Below, piece by piece: positions 11,344 through 22,795 of a stretch of 64,000 nucleotides of DNA. Positions within the stretch are counted from its first letter, which is position 1. The number at the start of each line of letters is the position of its first letter. Both the position numbers and the translations under genes were made by a program. Below the pieces are notes generated by a model, which was not told the DNA's origin, did no database searches, and was given only the letters and a program-made list of their open reading frames with translations. The DNA comes from Wurfbainia villosa (lineage: Eukaryota; Streptophyta; Magnoliopsida; Zingiberales; Zingiberaceae): positions 12,739,647 through 12,803,646 of the forward strand of contig CM045988.1 in the NCBI GenBank assembly GCA_025175895.1, written 5' to 3'.

Positions 11344-14159
11344 TGTTGGTGCAGGGGCACTAGATAATCGAACCTTAGTTTTGATGATGGCAAAGATTCA
11401 AAGTTAAGCTATTTTGTTATCTCATGTGATATGTTAAGTGTGTAGGAAGTGTTTAAGCTAAACCAAAGGTCGAGCGACGCCCAGAGAATCTCGAGTCGAG
11501 AAACCGTGGTAGTCAGGCAACACCAGGAGAACCTCGGGGAGTCGAGAAACCTCGGTGGTGACCTAAAGCTAAGCAATAGGTCAGAAAGACCAAAGGTATG
11601 CTCCAGGTGTGGAGCGGTGGTAAGGATGCATCCTCGGTTAAAGAACAATCCTAGACGTCGATCCGACTAAGGCTTCCGGAGGAATGCTGAAGTCGAGATC
11701 GGACAGTCAAAGGACTGTCACACTGCATGACATTATGCATCTATTGTGCTAACCTTGTGTTGCAGGAATTCTTAAGTGTAGCAGTGGACTGGAGATGTCA
11801 TCAATCGACTGATTGTCATCAGTCGACTTCTAAGAGGATCAGTCGACTGATGTCGACGAACCAGCCCAGTGCACAAGGTCAAAGAGATAGAGATTGATGC
11901 GGCCACCTCAAGATAAGATAAGCCGTCACCTCAAGATAAGATCCACGAGTTTTGGATCTGGATCGGGACAAATTCCAAGGCACAAATCTATAAAAGGAGG
12001 GGAGGACTCAAACCCAAATTCAAGAATCTCTCAAGTGCTCGTGCTCTCTACAACGCTACTTCGACCGTGCACAATCTTCTAATTAATTGTCGGTATTATT
12101 ATTATATTTATGTTCTTAATTTGTATAAGGACCGATAAGGTTGTTACTGGCCTTATAATCATTGTAATCGTCTTGTCTCTTACCTCCAACGAGGAAGAGA
12201 CTTTTAGTGATTGCCCTTCGGAAGCGTTCAAGGATCGCAGGACCTTGGATTAGCAGCCGGTGGGCTGTGAACCAAGTAAAAAAGCTTTGTGTCTTTCTTG
12301 TGTTTATCTTTTAGATTTCCGCTGTATACTTGGTTTTAATTGTAACGCCTGTAAAATTTCTAGTAATTTTACAAGAATTTTTGGCATGATTATGATGGGC
12401 TTTATGTGGGCTCTTTTAAAAATAAAAGAAATGGAGCCAAAAAGGATGCATGGCCTAGGAATTGAACCCTAAACCTCTAGTAGGAACCTAAGCCCTAATG
12501 ATGCATCCAATAACCAGAAGCCCAGCAGGGTTGTGCTATTAGAGGAATATGGGAAATGATAGTTAAGGGTAAGGGAGGCTAAGGGACACTTCAAGAGAAT
12601 AAATAGGGAATGAAGGGACAAGAGAAAAACCACTTCTCCACTTCTCCCTCTTCTCTTCTTCTTCCTCACCGAAATCTATTCCTCTCCCTCTCCATTTTTT
12701 TCCGAAACCTATCCAAGAAAGAAGAAGGCTAAGTTGGCATCCCTTAGGTTATCTTCCAACTAAAATCAAAGTGAAGGATGTAAGTATCCCCCCTCACCTG
12801 CGTACAAGTAGTTTTCAATTGATGTATTTGTGTTAATCCTATTGAAACCATTCGGCCAAGACCTTGGTTGAGTTATCCATGAAGATCCATGCCATATCTT
12901 GTATGAACATGATGAAGAAGGGATGCTAGATGGATTAGATTTAAGTGGATGAACTTCTAAGCCTTGGACCATTCGGCCAAGCCACTTTAGACCCCTATAT
13001 GTTTTTTTTATGCCATGCTATAGCCAAGTTCATGCTATATTTTGATAGTAAAAGAAGATAACATGATGTTTGGTTAACCTAGATTAAGTGGATGAACTTC
13101 TAAGCCTTGGACCATTGGGCCAAGCCACTTTAGACCTCTATATGTTTTTTTTATGCCATGTTTAGATGAGCTTAGGCTAAGTTTTGAGGCTAGATGAAGA
13201 TAACATGTTGTATGCTAGGTTTTAAATGAGTCCATGCCATGTTTGATGTTAGAAAAAGGTAACATGTTCTATGTTATGTTAGAGATAGGTTCATGCTATG
13301 TTTTTGATGGTAAATGAAGATAACATGTTGTTTGTTTAACCTAGATTTAAGTGGATGAACCTTTAGGCCCCTTGAACCATTCGGCCAAGTCCATCTAGAC
13401 CCCTAAGGTGTCTTTCTATGCTATGTTTTGGATGAGTTCATGATGACTTTTGGTGTTAGATGAAGATAACATGCTCTATGCTAGGTTTTAAATGAGTTCA
13501 TGTCATGTTTGATGTTAAAAGAAGATAACATGTTCCATGCCATGCTATAGATAAGTTCATGCTATGTTTTGATGGTAAATGAAGATAACATGTTGTTTGG
13601 TTAACCTAGATTTAAGTGGATGAACCTTTAAGCCCTTTGAAACATTCGGCCAAGACCCCTAATATGTTTCTATGCCATGTTTTGATTGAGTTCATGATGA
13701 CTTTTTGATGTTAGATGAAGGTAACATGTTGTTGGTTAACCTAGAGTTAAGTGGTTGAGCCTTATGTTCTTTAAACCCATTCGGCCAAGACCCATTTAAG
13801 CCTAACATGCTATGATCTATAAATTACCATGTTATGTTTTGAATGTAGATATAGGTAACATGTGAAAGCTAAGCTAGATTTAAGAAATGGATCTTAGGTT
13901 GTCTTGGAACTCTCGGCCAAGGTTTATTTAAAACCCTAAGTGCCCTCCCATGCCATGCTTTATATGTTAAAGAATTAACATGTGGTTAGTTAGAACATAT
14001 ATAAGTTGTTTGGTGTTTAAAACTTTGATAGAACTCCATGAAGTTTAGGTCATTCCATGTATACTTGTTCATGATGTTTATGCCTTATGCCATGCCTATA
14101 TGTGTGTGATGTTGTGATCATGTTATGCTCATTACCTTGTGATTATATGAATGTATGAT

Positions 14160-14440
14160 GTGTTATAAGGAAGGAACATGATGTGCATGAAAAGAAACAT
14201 GATATGATATGAAAAAGAAATATGTTATGAAAGCCATATGATATGTTATGAAGAAGAAATATGTTATGAAAGCCATATGATATGTTATGAAGAAGAAATA
14301 TGTTATGAAAGTCATATGATATGTTATGAAGAAGAAATATGTTATGATATGAAGAAGAAAAATATGATATGCCATGATAAGGAACATGATATGTTTATGA
14401 AATGAAATATGATATGTTATGATAAGAAGCATCTATGTAT
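14160..14440 (+). repeat. 39-bp tandem repeat in E4
   Basis: AAGAAGAAATATG recurs at 14251, 14290 and 14329, a 39-bp period built on ATATGATATGTTATGAA, with shorter decayed units to the right. The minus-strand frame rich in FITYHM is a reading of this repeat. Confidence 0.85.
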
Positions 14441-14469
14441 TTTACTTTCTGCATGGCTTGTACCAGGAC

Positions 14470-14715
14470 CCTAACAAGGTCCAAAGGGATGGGCTCCTAA
14501 GATGCCCTAGGCTGACGGACTTAGTACGGGCCTAGGATGGGCTTCTATGTTATGATTGCCCCTAGGTCGACGGTCATAGTACGGACCTAGTACGGGATGG
14601 GCTCCCAGATGCCCTAGGCCGACGGTCATAAGTACGGGCCTAGGATGAGCTTCTATGTTATGATGATGGCCCCTAGGTCGACGGACATAGTACGGGCCTA
14701 GTAACCTAGTAGGTT
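14470..14715 (+). repeat. Two-copy GC-rich repeat in E4
   Basis: Two units of roughly 125 bp, each with GATGCCCTAGGC, a CGACGG box, AGTACGGGCCTAGGATG and GCCCCTAGGTCGACGG. It contrasts sharply with the AT-rich arrays on either side. Confidence 0.75.
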
Positions 14716-14851
14716 TGAGACTTGCTACCTCGGGTCTATTTAGGGATGCGCGCTATGATGATGATGATGTGGTACAATGCCGGGCCCAATATGTTGAGAT
14801 TTATGTTCAAATACCTATAATATATGTTTCGAAGAGCATCCTGCATATACC

Positions 14852-15195
14852 TTTATGTTATGCTTGCTTATGTCTATGATGTTATGTTTATGTTATGCTT
14901 GCTTATGTCTATGATGTTATGTTTATGGTATGCTTGCTTATGTCTATGATGTTATGTTTATGTTATGCTTGCTTATGTCTATGATGTTATGTTTATGTTA
15001 TGCCTGCTTATGTCTATGATGTTATGTTTATGTTATGCTTGCTTATGTCTATGATGTTATGTTTATGTTATGCCTGCTTATGTCTATGATGTTATGTTTA
15101 TGTTATACCTGCTTATGTCTATGATGTTATGTTTATGTTATGCTTGCTTATGTCTATGATGTTATGTTTATGTTATGCCTGCTTATGTCTTTGTA
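14852..15195 (+). repeat. 35-bp tandem array in E4
   Basis: Ten units at exactly 35-bp spacing; the word TGCTTGCTTA (or TGCCTGCTTA/TACCTGCTTA) occurs at 14861, 14896, 14931, 14966, 15001, 15036, 15071, 15106, 15141 and 15176. Units differ by one or two bases. There are no unique spacers, so it is a minisatellite. Confidence 0.92.
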
Positions 15196-15751
15196 TGTTT
15201 ACATGTTATGCTTACGTATGGTTTTTGTGAGTATGACAGGATCTTACTAAGCCTATGTGCTTATAGTTTATGTTCCCTTGTATTGCAGATAAGGGTAAAG
15301 AGTGGCTAAACTAAAGGGAGCAGCAGGAGGGGCAAAGTGTGTGTGGTAGTGGCATGGTGGAGGAGATCTGTTATGTTCTTTATGCATGTTTTCCCTAAGA
15401 TGATTTAGTTTATGAATTGAACTATGTACTTATGAACTGATGATGCATGCCCTATGTTTAAGAAGAAGTATCTATGAAATAATGATGCATGTTCTATGTT
15501 AAGAAGAAGTATCTATGAAATGACGATGCATGTTTATGTTTAAAAGAAAAAAAAATAAGTCTAAAGTCTTCCGCTGTAAGAAGTATAGGTAGTCTTCCGC
15601 TGTAATGTAATGTATGTATGTACGACCGCGTCATGCGCCGCCCCTCCGGACCCCTGGGAAAGGACGGGCATGACATTAATCGTCGAAAAATAAAAGTTTT
15701 CACGAACGCTATTCACTCCCTTCTAGCGTTTCATTTTGATCCAACACCCAG

Positions 15752-16827
15752 AACCAATCTAGCAACTCAGAATAACTCATCATCGATCTAACCATCTCCA
15801 TAAGAGTCCTATTCCTTTGCTCCGCTACACCATTCTACTGGGGTGTGCCAGGTGCAGACAATTGGGATTGAATCTCAGTCTTTGATAAGTAATTCCTAAA
15901 CTCTCCCAAGAGGTACTCACCACCACGATCAGATCGTAGTGTCTTAATACCTTTACCTTGACGTTTCTCCACATCAGCCTTGAATTCTTTGAACCTGTCA
16001 AAGCATTCAGACTTGCGGCGCATCAAGTAAATGTATCCATATCTTGAATAATCATCTATAAAAGAGACAAAATATTCAAAACCACCTCTAGCCTGGATAG
16101 ACATAGGACCACACAAATTAGAATGAACCAATTCCAACACATCTTTGGCTCTATACCCCTTGGCCTTAAAAGACCTCTTGGTCATTTTACCTTCCAAGCA
16201 AGATTCGTAGGTTGGGACATCTTCCACCACTAATGAACCCAGAGGTCCATCAGCTATCAACCTTTGAATTCTACTTAGGTTAATATGACCTAACCTTAGA
16301 TGACAAAGATATGTTTGGTTTATTTTCGAAGGTTTTTTTCTCTTATTAGATTTAGAAGATGAGTTATTTACTTCTATCTGCATCGTGGGAGCTTTTGATT
16401 CAAGGGTATATAAATTTCCTATTAATGCACCAGAACAGATAATGTCCCTATTCCTTTTTATAACAACTCTATCATTAAAAGAAATAGAATATCCATCCAA
16501 AAACAATTTAGAAACCAAAATTAAATTCTTTCTAAATAAAGGTACATAAAGGCAATTTCTCAGAATAAAAGTTTTATTTCTATCAAAAGATAAATAAACA
16601 TCTCCCACTGCAACAGCCGCCACCTTCGTGGCATCGCCCAAGTAAATGGTAATCTCTCCCTCAGCTAGTCGTCTGGTTTCCTGGAACCCCTGTAAAGTAT
16701 TGCAGACATGATTAGTGGCTCCCATATCTACACACCAGGTGTCGGTAGATAACACCGCTAAACATGTTTCAATGACTAGACCAAAAGATATACCTTTGTT
16801 CTGCTTCTGGTTGGGGCAGTCCTTCTT
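15752..16827 (-). pseudogene. pol: E2 protease and N-terminal integrase
   Basis: Aspartic protease, GAG-pre-integrase zinc domain and integrase core. The protease triad D-T/S-G reads DMG (16720-16728), where E7 has DTG. In the pre-integrase HHCC domain (HLRLGHINLSRIQ ... YESC) the first Cys has become Tyr (16207-16209; E7 reads CESC). In the integrase core the first catalytic Asp is Asn (HSNLCGPM, 16117-16119; E7 reads HSDLCGPM), while FIDDYSRYGY and RSDRGGEY remain. TAG at 15835-15837 interrupts the GTPQ-NGV motif. All of these are explained by C-to-T or G-to-A changes, so the copy is inactive at several sites. Confidence 0.88.
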
Positions 16828-17586
16828 CTAATGTCCAGTCTGCTTGCAAGTGAAGCACTTGTCTTTCGGCTTCTTCACTCCTCCCTGAGATCCTCCCGCC
16901 ACCTTTGCTCCACCTTGTTTCTTCTTCTTCTTGCCTTTCGGCTTAGAAGTCGAAACCTTCTGGGCAACCATGGCCTGAGCCTGAGCACTCTGACGAAAAA
17001 GCCCCTCTGCTGCCTGGAGTTCTGTCAGAAGCTCTGCAAACGAATACAACCTCTTATTCATGTTGTAGTTCATGCGAAACTGCTCAAAACTCCTAGGTAG
17101 AGACTGGAGAATGATATCGATCTGGGTTTCCCCATCGATCTCAGCTCCAAAGACTTCCAACTCATTCAAATGAGCCATTATCTTGAGAACATGATCCCTC
17201 ACGGGTGTTCCCTCGATCATGGTGGTCATCATCAAGTTTCTCATGGCTTCCTACCTCGTAGCCCGATTCTGGTGTTCGAAAAGTTCCTTGAGATTGAGCA
17301 TCATGTCATAAGCAGTGGGCATGGCTTGATGCTGATGTTGCAATACATTTGACATAGAAGCCAAAATGTAACACCGCGCCATCTCATTAGCCTTAATCCA
17401 CTTTTTATAACTCTCTTTCTCCTTTTCCCCAGAATCATCCGCAGGCTTGGGAGGACACTCTTCGAAGAGTACATACTTGTACTCCTCAGCAGTCAAGACA
17501 ATATCAAGATTCCTTTTCCAATCAATATAATTGGGTCCAGTAAGTTTATGCTCCTTTAGTATCACAGCAAGTGGGTTGAAAGTCAT
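16828..17586 (-). pseudogene. gag: E2 gag
   Basis: Capsid-nucleocapsid protein. It starts at ATG 17584-17586 with FNPLAVILKEHKLTGPNYID, then a capsid region (EGTPVRDHVLKIMAHLNELE, LQSLPRSFEQFRMNYN), a Lys-rich linker and one CCHC knuckle (CFTCKQTGH). TAG at 17251-17253 replaces the CAG seen in E7. TAG at 16828-16830 replaces the TGG codon right after the knuckle His. The frame is otherwise unbroken into the protease, so gag and pol were one polyprotein, as is usual in copia elements. Confidence 0.88.
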
Positions 17587-18650
17587 TTTTGAAAAACCTA
17601 AGAATCACATAGATCAAAACATTAGATTTTAAAAAATTATTGATTCCTCAAACAATAAAATTTTAAAATCAACCAACACCTCAAAACACCGAGAATATCA
17701 TATGCCACGATAGTATGGACGTATATGAATTCTACATTTGTAAGAGGAGGTTTTACCCATTAATTTCATTATATTGTCAACCTAACTTTTTGACAAATAA
17801 AATTAATAGTTGGTTCCTCTTCTGCCCTACAAATAAAAGCAGTGACTCCGATGGGGAGGATACTCCTATTTGCATCTAAGTGTTCACCATTACTCGATAC
17901 CAATGTAATTATCTCGGATTATGTGCCTTCCGATGGGGAAGTACACACGCTCCTAAATAATTTCCTATAACCATATTTGACCCTGTGATCCGCAAAATAA
18001 ACTCATTCGATGGGGAGGAAGGCACTCAGAGCCGACGCGCAAGTTTGTTTGCATCACATGTCAAATCGTAATGGAGGCTGTGGGAATTTATAAAAAAATA
18101 TCTCTCTCCCACTTAGTAATTTAAAATTAAGGAATTTTTCTAGCACACGACATGCATATCAAACAAAAAGAAATAAATATGAAAAAAAAATATTTTCCAA
18201 CTATTATGGCTTTTGTTCTCCAATATGCCTCCCGTCGTATTGCCTTCTCGTCCGCTCCTCCCTACGCCATGTACAAGCCATCCGGAGATCCGAGCCGAGA
18301 ATAATTATTTTAATTTACATCCATCGATCCTATACTCCACGAAGGAGTGTACATGAAATCTAGATCGAAAGTAAAATAAAATAAAAGAGTGGCTAAACAT
18401 TGTCGTACTTAATTATAAAAATTAAATACTAGCCTCGTCAACCTCGAGGATTCAAATAATATTACAATTACACACATCCAATCACATACACACACATATG
18501 GCCATAATAGTTGGATCTTATGCCTACAACCAAAAAGTTAGCCTACGCACATCCTACTATCCGGCACATCCTACTATCATCTGGCACATACAATATATGA
18601 TAAGTGCATAAAAGTAACCGAATCCTAAATACACAAAATCAGAAACCGTG
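17587..18650 (-). other. E2 untranslated leader between primer-binding site and gag
   Basis: About 1.06 kb without a convincing frame. It matches the E7 leader (36104-37146) in inverse orientation, including the words near ACTATCGTGGCAT and CTCCTCTTACAAATG. Its conservation between two elements suggests it carries packaging or translation signals, but none can be identified from sequence alone. Confidence 0.7.
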
Positions 18651-18662
18651 GCTCTGATACCA
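18651..18662 (-). promoter_or_regulatory. E2 primer-binding site
   Basis: Plus-strand GCTCTGATACCA is the reverse complement of TGGTATCAGAGC, two bases from the 5' LTR end. Confidence 0.9.
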
Positions 18663-18664
18663 CT

Positions 18665-20486
18665 TGAAGGTCGGAGCTTCACTTCCTACTTCAACTTGGT
18701 CGCTTATGCATGATGATCCCATCTTCCTCCCCAGATTAAAAAAAAAAATAATCCAAGACGATGATGGATTACCCATGCAACCGATCCATCATCGTGTTAT
18801 TCGATTAGAGTGGTCTCTTGAACAAACTAGTTGTTCAAGCAACCTAACTCTTTTCCTCAACTAGCCGCGGAATAGATGATGTACGGATCGCCGATTTTTG
18901 TGTTTATCTTCGGGGTTCAAGTAAATTAGCCACATGTAATTACATACATCATATAAAGAAAAAAAAGGAAACCAAAACAAGAATTATACCTTTTGTTTAC
19001 CTCTTGGTCTTCTATCGTATGTCCTATCCTCCTCTTGGACGTTGTGTGGGCAACGATCCTCTAAGAGATGAAGCCTCCTAGATCACGTATCTTCCTTTCC
19101 TTATTCACTCCGAACAAAGGAAAATAATAAGATCCCTTCTTCTCCTATCTAGTTCCAGACATAATCCCTTTGGAGGAAGATCAAACCTCTTCCTCCACTT
19201 TGTTGTTACCGCCGACCACCAAGGAGAGGGAGATGGAGATGATGATGAGCGTTGGCCAAGAGCTCCAAGGGAAGAAAGCCTAACTCTTGCCGCCGGCCAA
19301 GGGAGAGGATGAAGGTGGTGCGCCGGCAATGAGATGGGAGAAGGTGTGTCACCCAAACCAAAGAAGCAAAACCCTAGGTAGGTTGCCGCCCAAACCAAGG
19401 AAGCAAAACCCTAGAACCATCTCTAGCCTCCCAAGCCTCTCACGCCAAAAACCAAAACCCTTGAACCAAAAATCTGATCCCACACCCAAGCCATAGGCCC
19501 TCCTTTTATAGAGTTAGGCTTAAGACTCCTTTGAATCTCCACCGTCGGATCTAGGCTTTCATTCTTCACCGTCGGATCTAGGCTTTCATGAGGTTTTTAA
19601 TAGGCTACAATAGGGACCATGAGGAGGAGTTGGATCTTGGCCACCCAATGGATCCGGTCCATATAAAATCCGATCCATTAATGATAATCCATTCCACTAG
19701 AGGATTATCACAGATCTACCTCACCAACCCCCATAAATAAATATGGGCTCCATATATTAATTGTACAAATATCTCCCCATGTTTAAGATATCGAATGTCC
19801 GTCAATTAATTAATTTACTGATAATTAATTAATCAACATCTAACTCCATGAGTAGTACCACTCAACCTTATCATCATGCCGGACCAAGTCCACCTGCAGG
19901 GTTTACATGATGATCCTTATGAGCTCCTCAAGGGGACATCATCATCCTAATATATAGGACACGGTTTCCTCCTATAATCAACGACACACCATGTAAATAA
20001 TATCATTTCCTAACTTACCGAGCCTATCAATTTAATCTATAAATCTCGCCATTGGTAAATCAAAGAAATAAATACTAAGTACATGTGCCCGTTATTATAT
20101 CGGGATTAAGATCATGTATATCATAATATCCGAGGTCCGATTCAATTATGTAGTCAGCAATAAATCGAATCACCTCTAAGTCGATTCTGCTCAATACACA
20201 CAAAGTGTACTAGTGTAATTTTATGGTCAAGACAAACCAATACCAAATCACACTACAACCATACCAATGGTTTATCCAAAACTATCTCGGTTGTGAGCCT
20301 CTACTTATACTCTACAAGGAACTGATAACATGATCTCCCGTGTGATACTACACACCATGTTATTTACAATGTAATGTATCAGACAATATGCATAACTATA
20401 AAGATGCAAACAATGATCATGTGATTCCTATTTCAAATATAAAGATGTTCATACAAAAGATAGACTTTTCAGTATACATCCCAACA
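18665..20486 (-). repeat. E2 5' LTR
   Basis: 1822 bp; minus-strand start TGTTGGGATGTATACTG at 20486, end CCTTCA at 18665. TATA box at 19502-19511. It is visibly diverged from the 3' LTR (about 5 differences per 100 bp in the first 150 bases by eye), so the insertion is not very recent. Confidence 0.92.
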
Positions 20487-21812
20487 CCATGATCATTCTA
20501 TGCATTAAGTAAAATTTATTTAAGGACAATTTGCATGACTTGAAGTCCCATGTATAAGGGAATCAAGTAGTGTTACCTTAGAAAATGCATGAGGACTTAG
20601 ATTAGGATGAACAAAACCCACATCTCACATCACATTGACATGTGTGTGTATTAATATACCCTAGACACATGTGAGATGCTAGGAAATGAGTTAAGTTCAA
20701 GGTGCATAGTTTTTGCATCTAGATGAACTCAAACTCATCTTATACCATGGGTGGATCATGGGGAAAGCTAATGTGCAAGTCATGTGCATTGAGCCCATTG
20801 ATCATGATCCAATATAGGTTTTCAAAAACATTTTACAAATATTTTAGAAAACCTTGGTGAAGTCTATCTTTTAATAGCAATCACCATTGATAGAGTTGGT
20901 ACAAAGTAGGGCCAAAACATTGAACTTTTCAATAGTTTTGAACTTTGTGTCAAACTCACTATTTTTGGGGTATTTTATTTTCTAAATATTTTTCACCCAT
21001 GATGATTGACATAAGTATTATACATATGAATTTTTGTGATTTTTTTATTTATGCATAATTACTTATGATTTTTTGAATTTCATTTTCTAAAACTGAATTC
21101 TGCATTTGCAAAAATCAGTCGACTGCCATGGATGGCAGTCGACTAGCATCAAGGGCAGTCGACTGCCAGGCCTAATTTCGAGTAAACAAGGATGTTTAAT
21201 CCATGTTTCATCTATGTTAGTCTACCCTAACTACTCCTAACACTAGGATATGCTTTGGAAAGCATTGGAAAGGGTGAAAATCCATTGGATATGGATTAGG
21301 AGAGTTGTTTGGATGTGTATCAAGTTTAAGGTGTGTGAAAGTTCAAGGTTGAACTTTTAACCTTAATTTTGATGGTTTATTGTTCCTATTGTCTTAAGGA
21401 CTCTCCAAAGACATTGTTGGTGCAATGGTCAAGGGGGACCAATCCTTTAGAGGGAGGTTATCCATCATGGGATGATGGATGTGTTCTTCCCAATGAGGGG
21501 GAGAAGTTTGGAGAATTAGAAAATGGGAGAATGTGAGATTCCCAATTTGGAAATTGGGAGAGTTTGAAGGATTGCCTCTCTTTAGTGATATGAGACTTAT
21601 CACTAGGAAGAGTGAAGGTATCCTAGATGTTTTTGGACCAAGGGGGAGATTGTAAGATCTCATTGGGATATGAGGCATTGACAACCTTGGGGAGAGAACC
21701 TTTTTGATGTATGTCAAAAAGAGGGAGAAAATGGAATTCCCAATTTGGAAAATTGGGAGGATTGAATTGTGTTAGTGTTCTAACTCAAAGGTGTTGGTTT
21801 TTGTCAAACATC
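20487..21812 (+). other. E1 3' non-coding region
   Basis: Follows the CCATG duplication of E2 and runs to the E1 polypurine tract. No convincing coding frame. It contains a small cluster of CAGTCGACTG-like motifs at 21115-21165 outside any LTR and purine-rich GGGGGAGA phrases at 21490-21730. Confidence 0.75.
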
Positions 21813-21826
21813 AAAAAGGGGAAGAT
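21813..21826 (+). promoter_or_regulatory. E1 polypurine tract
   Basis: AAAAAGGGGAAGAT immediately before TGTTGGTGCAATCG. Confidence 0.8.
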
Positions 21827-22795
21827 TGTTGGTGCAATCGACCCAGGTCACGATTGACTAGACTCGAGTTTGACTCGAGTAGTAGTTTGATCTTAGTGTT
21901 TTGATGTTTGACAATGAGTTGACCATTGTTTGACAATGAGTTGACAATATGATTGATATGGGGTTGACCATATGATGGAGAAGTCCAAGTGGGACACTTG
22001 ACAATGGAAAGTCCAAGTCTTGGGTACTTGGCATGGAAAGTCCAAGCATGGGTCTTGGCAAGGGAAAGTCCAAGCATGGGTCTTGGCAAGGGAAAGTCCA
22101 AGCTTAAGTCTTGGCAATTGGAAAGTCCAACATGGGTTGGCGTGGAAAGTCCAAGCATGAGTCTTGGCAAGGGAAAGTCCAACATAGGTTGACATGGAAA
22201 GTCCAAGCATGGGTCTTGATAAGGGAAAGTCTAAGCTTGAGTCTTGGAAATTGAAAAGTCAAACATGGGTTGGTAAGGGAAGTCCAAGGGTTGATATTGG
22301 TCGCGTAAAGTTCAAGTGGGAGTCTTGGGAGCATAAGTACAATAGTTTGGCGGCGTAAAGTCCAAGCGTGTGTCTTGGCAGCGTAAGCTCAAATGTAACT
22401 TGGCGGTATATATCAGCTTAGCATGACAATAGCCGATGGAAGTACCTGAAGGGGAGTATATGGATGAACAAGTCATGGATGACTTGGAGCGATCCGATAG
22501 CCGTGAGGCTGATGGAGGTGGCTAGAAGGCTTAGGTCTAGGCTAAGGGTGGTCTAGCAAGTATGAGGACATCATACTTGGGGTTAAACCTAATGGCTGAG
22601 GTTATCAGTCGACTGGGGCTCTGGACCAATCGATTGGTCAAGTGTTTTGACACTTGGCAATCGAGTTGACTCTGGGAAATCGACTGAGATTATGACCAGT
22701 CGACTATTGTGAGTCAAGTGGTACTCGACTGTGGAAAATAGCCTTGGCAGTTGACTGCCAGCATTGGGCAATCGATTGATGGCTTGAGTAGTCGA
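21827..22795 (+). repeat. E1 3' LTR, truncated at its right end
   Basis: Starts TGTTGGTGCAATCGACC and contains a minisatellite of about 30 bp built on GGAAAGTCCAAGCATGGGTC (21990-22400). After that it matches the window-start LTR. It stops near 22795, where the sequence switches to the inverted copy; a full LTR would carry several hundred more bases ending CCTACA. Confidence 0.85.

Larger units (their letters stand above)
12341..15675 (+). mobile_element. E4: solo LTR of a probable Tekay/Del chromovirus
   Basis: A 3335-bp insertion with TG...CA ends (TGTAACGCC ... GGGCATGACA) and TSD TTAAT, without primer-binding site, polypurine tract or coding region. This fits a solo LTR left by LTR-LTR recombination. 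Plus orientation is suggested by a TATA-like AATAAATAGGG at about 12596-12606 followed by a CT-rich leader, and by a downstream TTGTATTGCAGATAAGG stretch. The lineage call is inference from size and ends. The apparent frames inside are repeat artefacts. Most of 12700-14150 is diverged repetition around TTCGGCCAAG and GATAACATGTT. Confidence 0.75.
7414..15746 (+). mobile_element. E3: non-autonomous SIRE-like element inserted in the E2 integrase
   Basis: Bounded by TGTTGGTGCA (7414) and GATCCAACA (15746), with TSD CCCAG at 7409-7413 and 15747-15751. It has a 1061-bp 5' LTR, a primer-binding site at 8477-8488, one short zinc-knuckle reading frame, about 2 kb of AT-rich and non-coding sequence, a polypurine tract at 11331-11343 and a 3' LTR split by E4. 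Without E4 the element is about 5 kb. It has no protease, integrase, RT or RNase H, so it must rely on enzymes from another element. LTR ends and spacer match E5, which suggests an E5-like donor. Confidence 0.92.
11344..15746 (+). repeat. E3 3' LTR, split by E4
   Basis: 11344-12340 and 15676-15746 together form a copy of the 7414-8474 LTR. The break lies in TTTTAAT, and TTAAT is duplicated (12336-12340, 15676-15680) around E4. The last piece carries the LTR end TTTTGATCCAACA. Confidence 0.9.
3480..20486 (-). mobile_element. E2: Tork/Angela-like copia element, interrupted by E3
   Basis: A full-length element on the minus strand, bounded by TGAAGG (3480) and CCCAACA (20486) and flanked by a perfect CCATG duplication (3475-3479, 20487-20491). 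The LTRs are 1821 and 1822 bp. A primer-binding site lies at 18651-18662 and a polypurine tract at 5301-5315. Gag, protease, integrase, RT and RNase H come in copia order in a single reading frame from 17586 to 5334 once E3 and its TSD (8338 bp) are removed. That frame would be 1305 codons with six internal stops and no frameshift. Assignment to Tork/Angela is inferred from gag and RT appearance. Related elements here are E7 and E9. Confidence 0.92.
1..22795 (+). mobile_element. E1: non-autonomous SIRE-like copia element, interrupted by E2
   Basis: Outermost element of the left nest. Seen: a 5' LTR from the window edge to 1199, a primer-binding site at 1202-1213, a broken gag-like frame, then non-coding sequence. 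The element is interrupted at 3480-20486 by E2, whose insertion duplicated CCATG (3475-3479 and 20487-20491). Non-coding sequence continues to a polypurine tract at 21813-21826 and a 3' LTR starting TGTTGGTGCAATCG at 21827. No protease, integrase or RT coding is visible. The gag resembles that of SIRE/Maximus copia elements, so I infer a gag-only derivative needing an autonomous partner. The left end lies outside the window, so the TSD of E1 cannot be read. Confidence 0.8.

Noticed and set aside
14852..15195. Regular 35-bp repeats that might suggest a CRISPR array
   Set aside because: The units are contiguous, without unique spacers, and sit in a plant LTR; a minisatellite.
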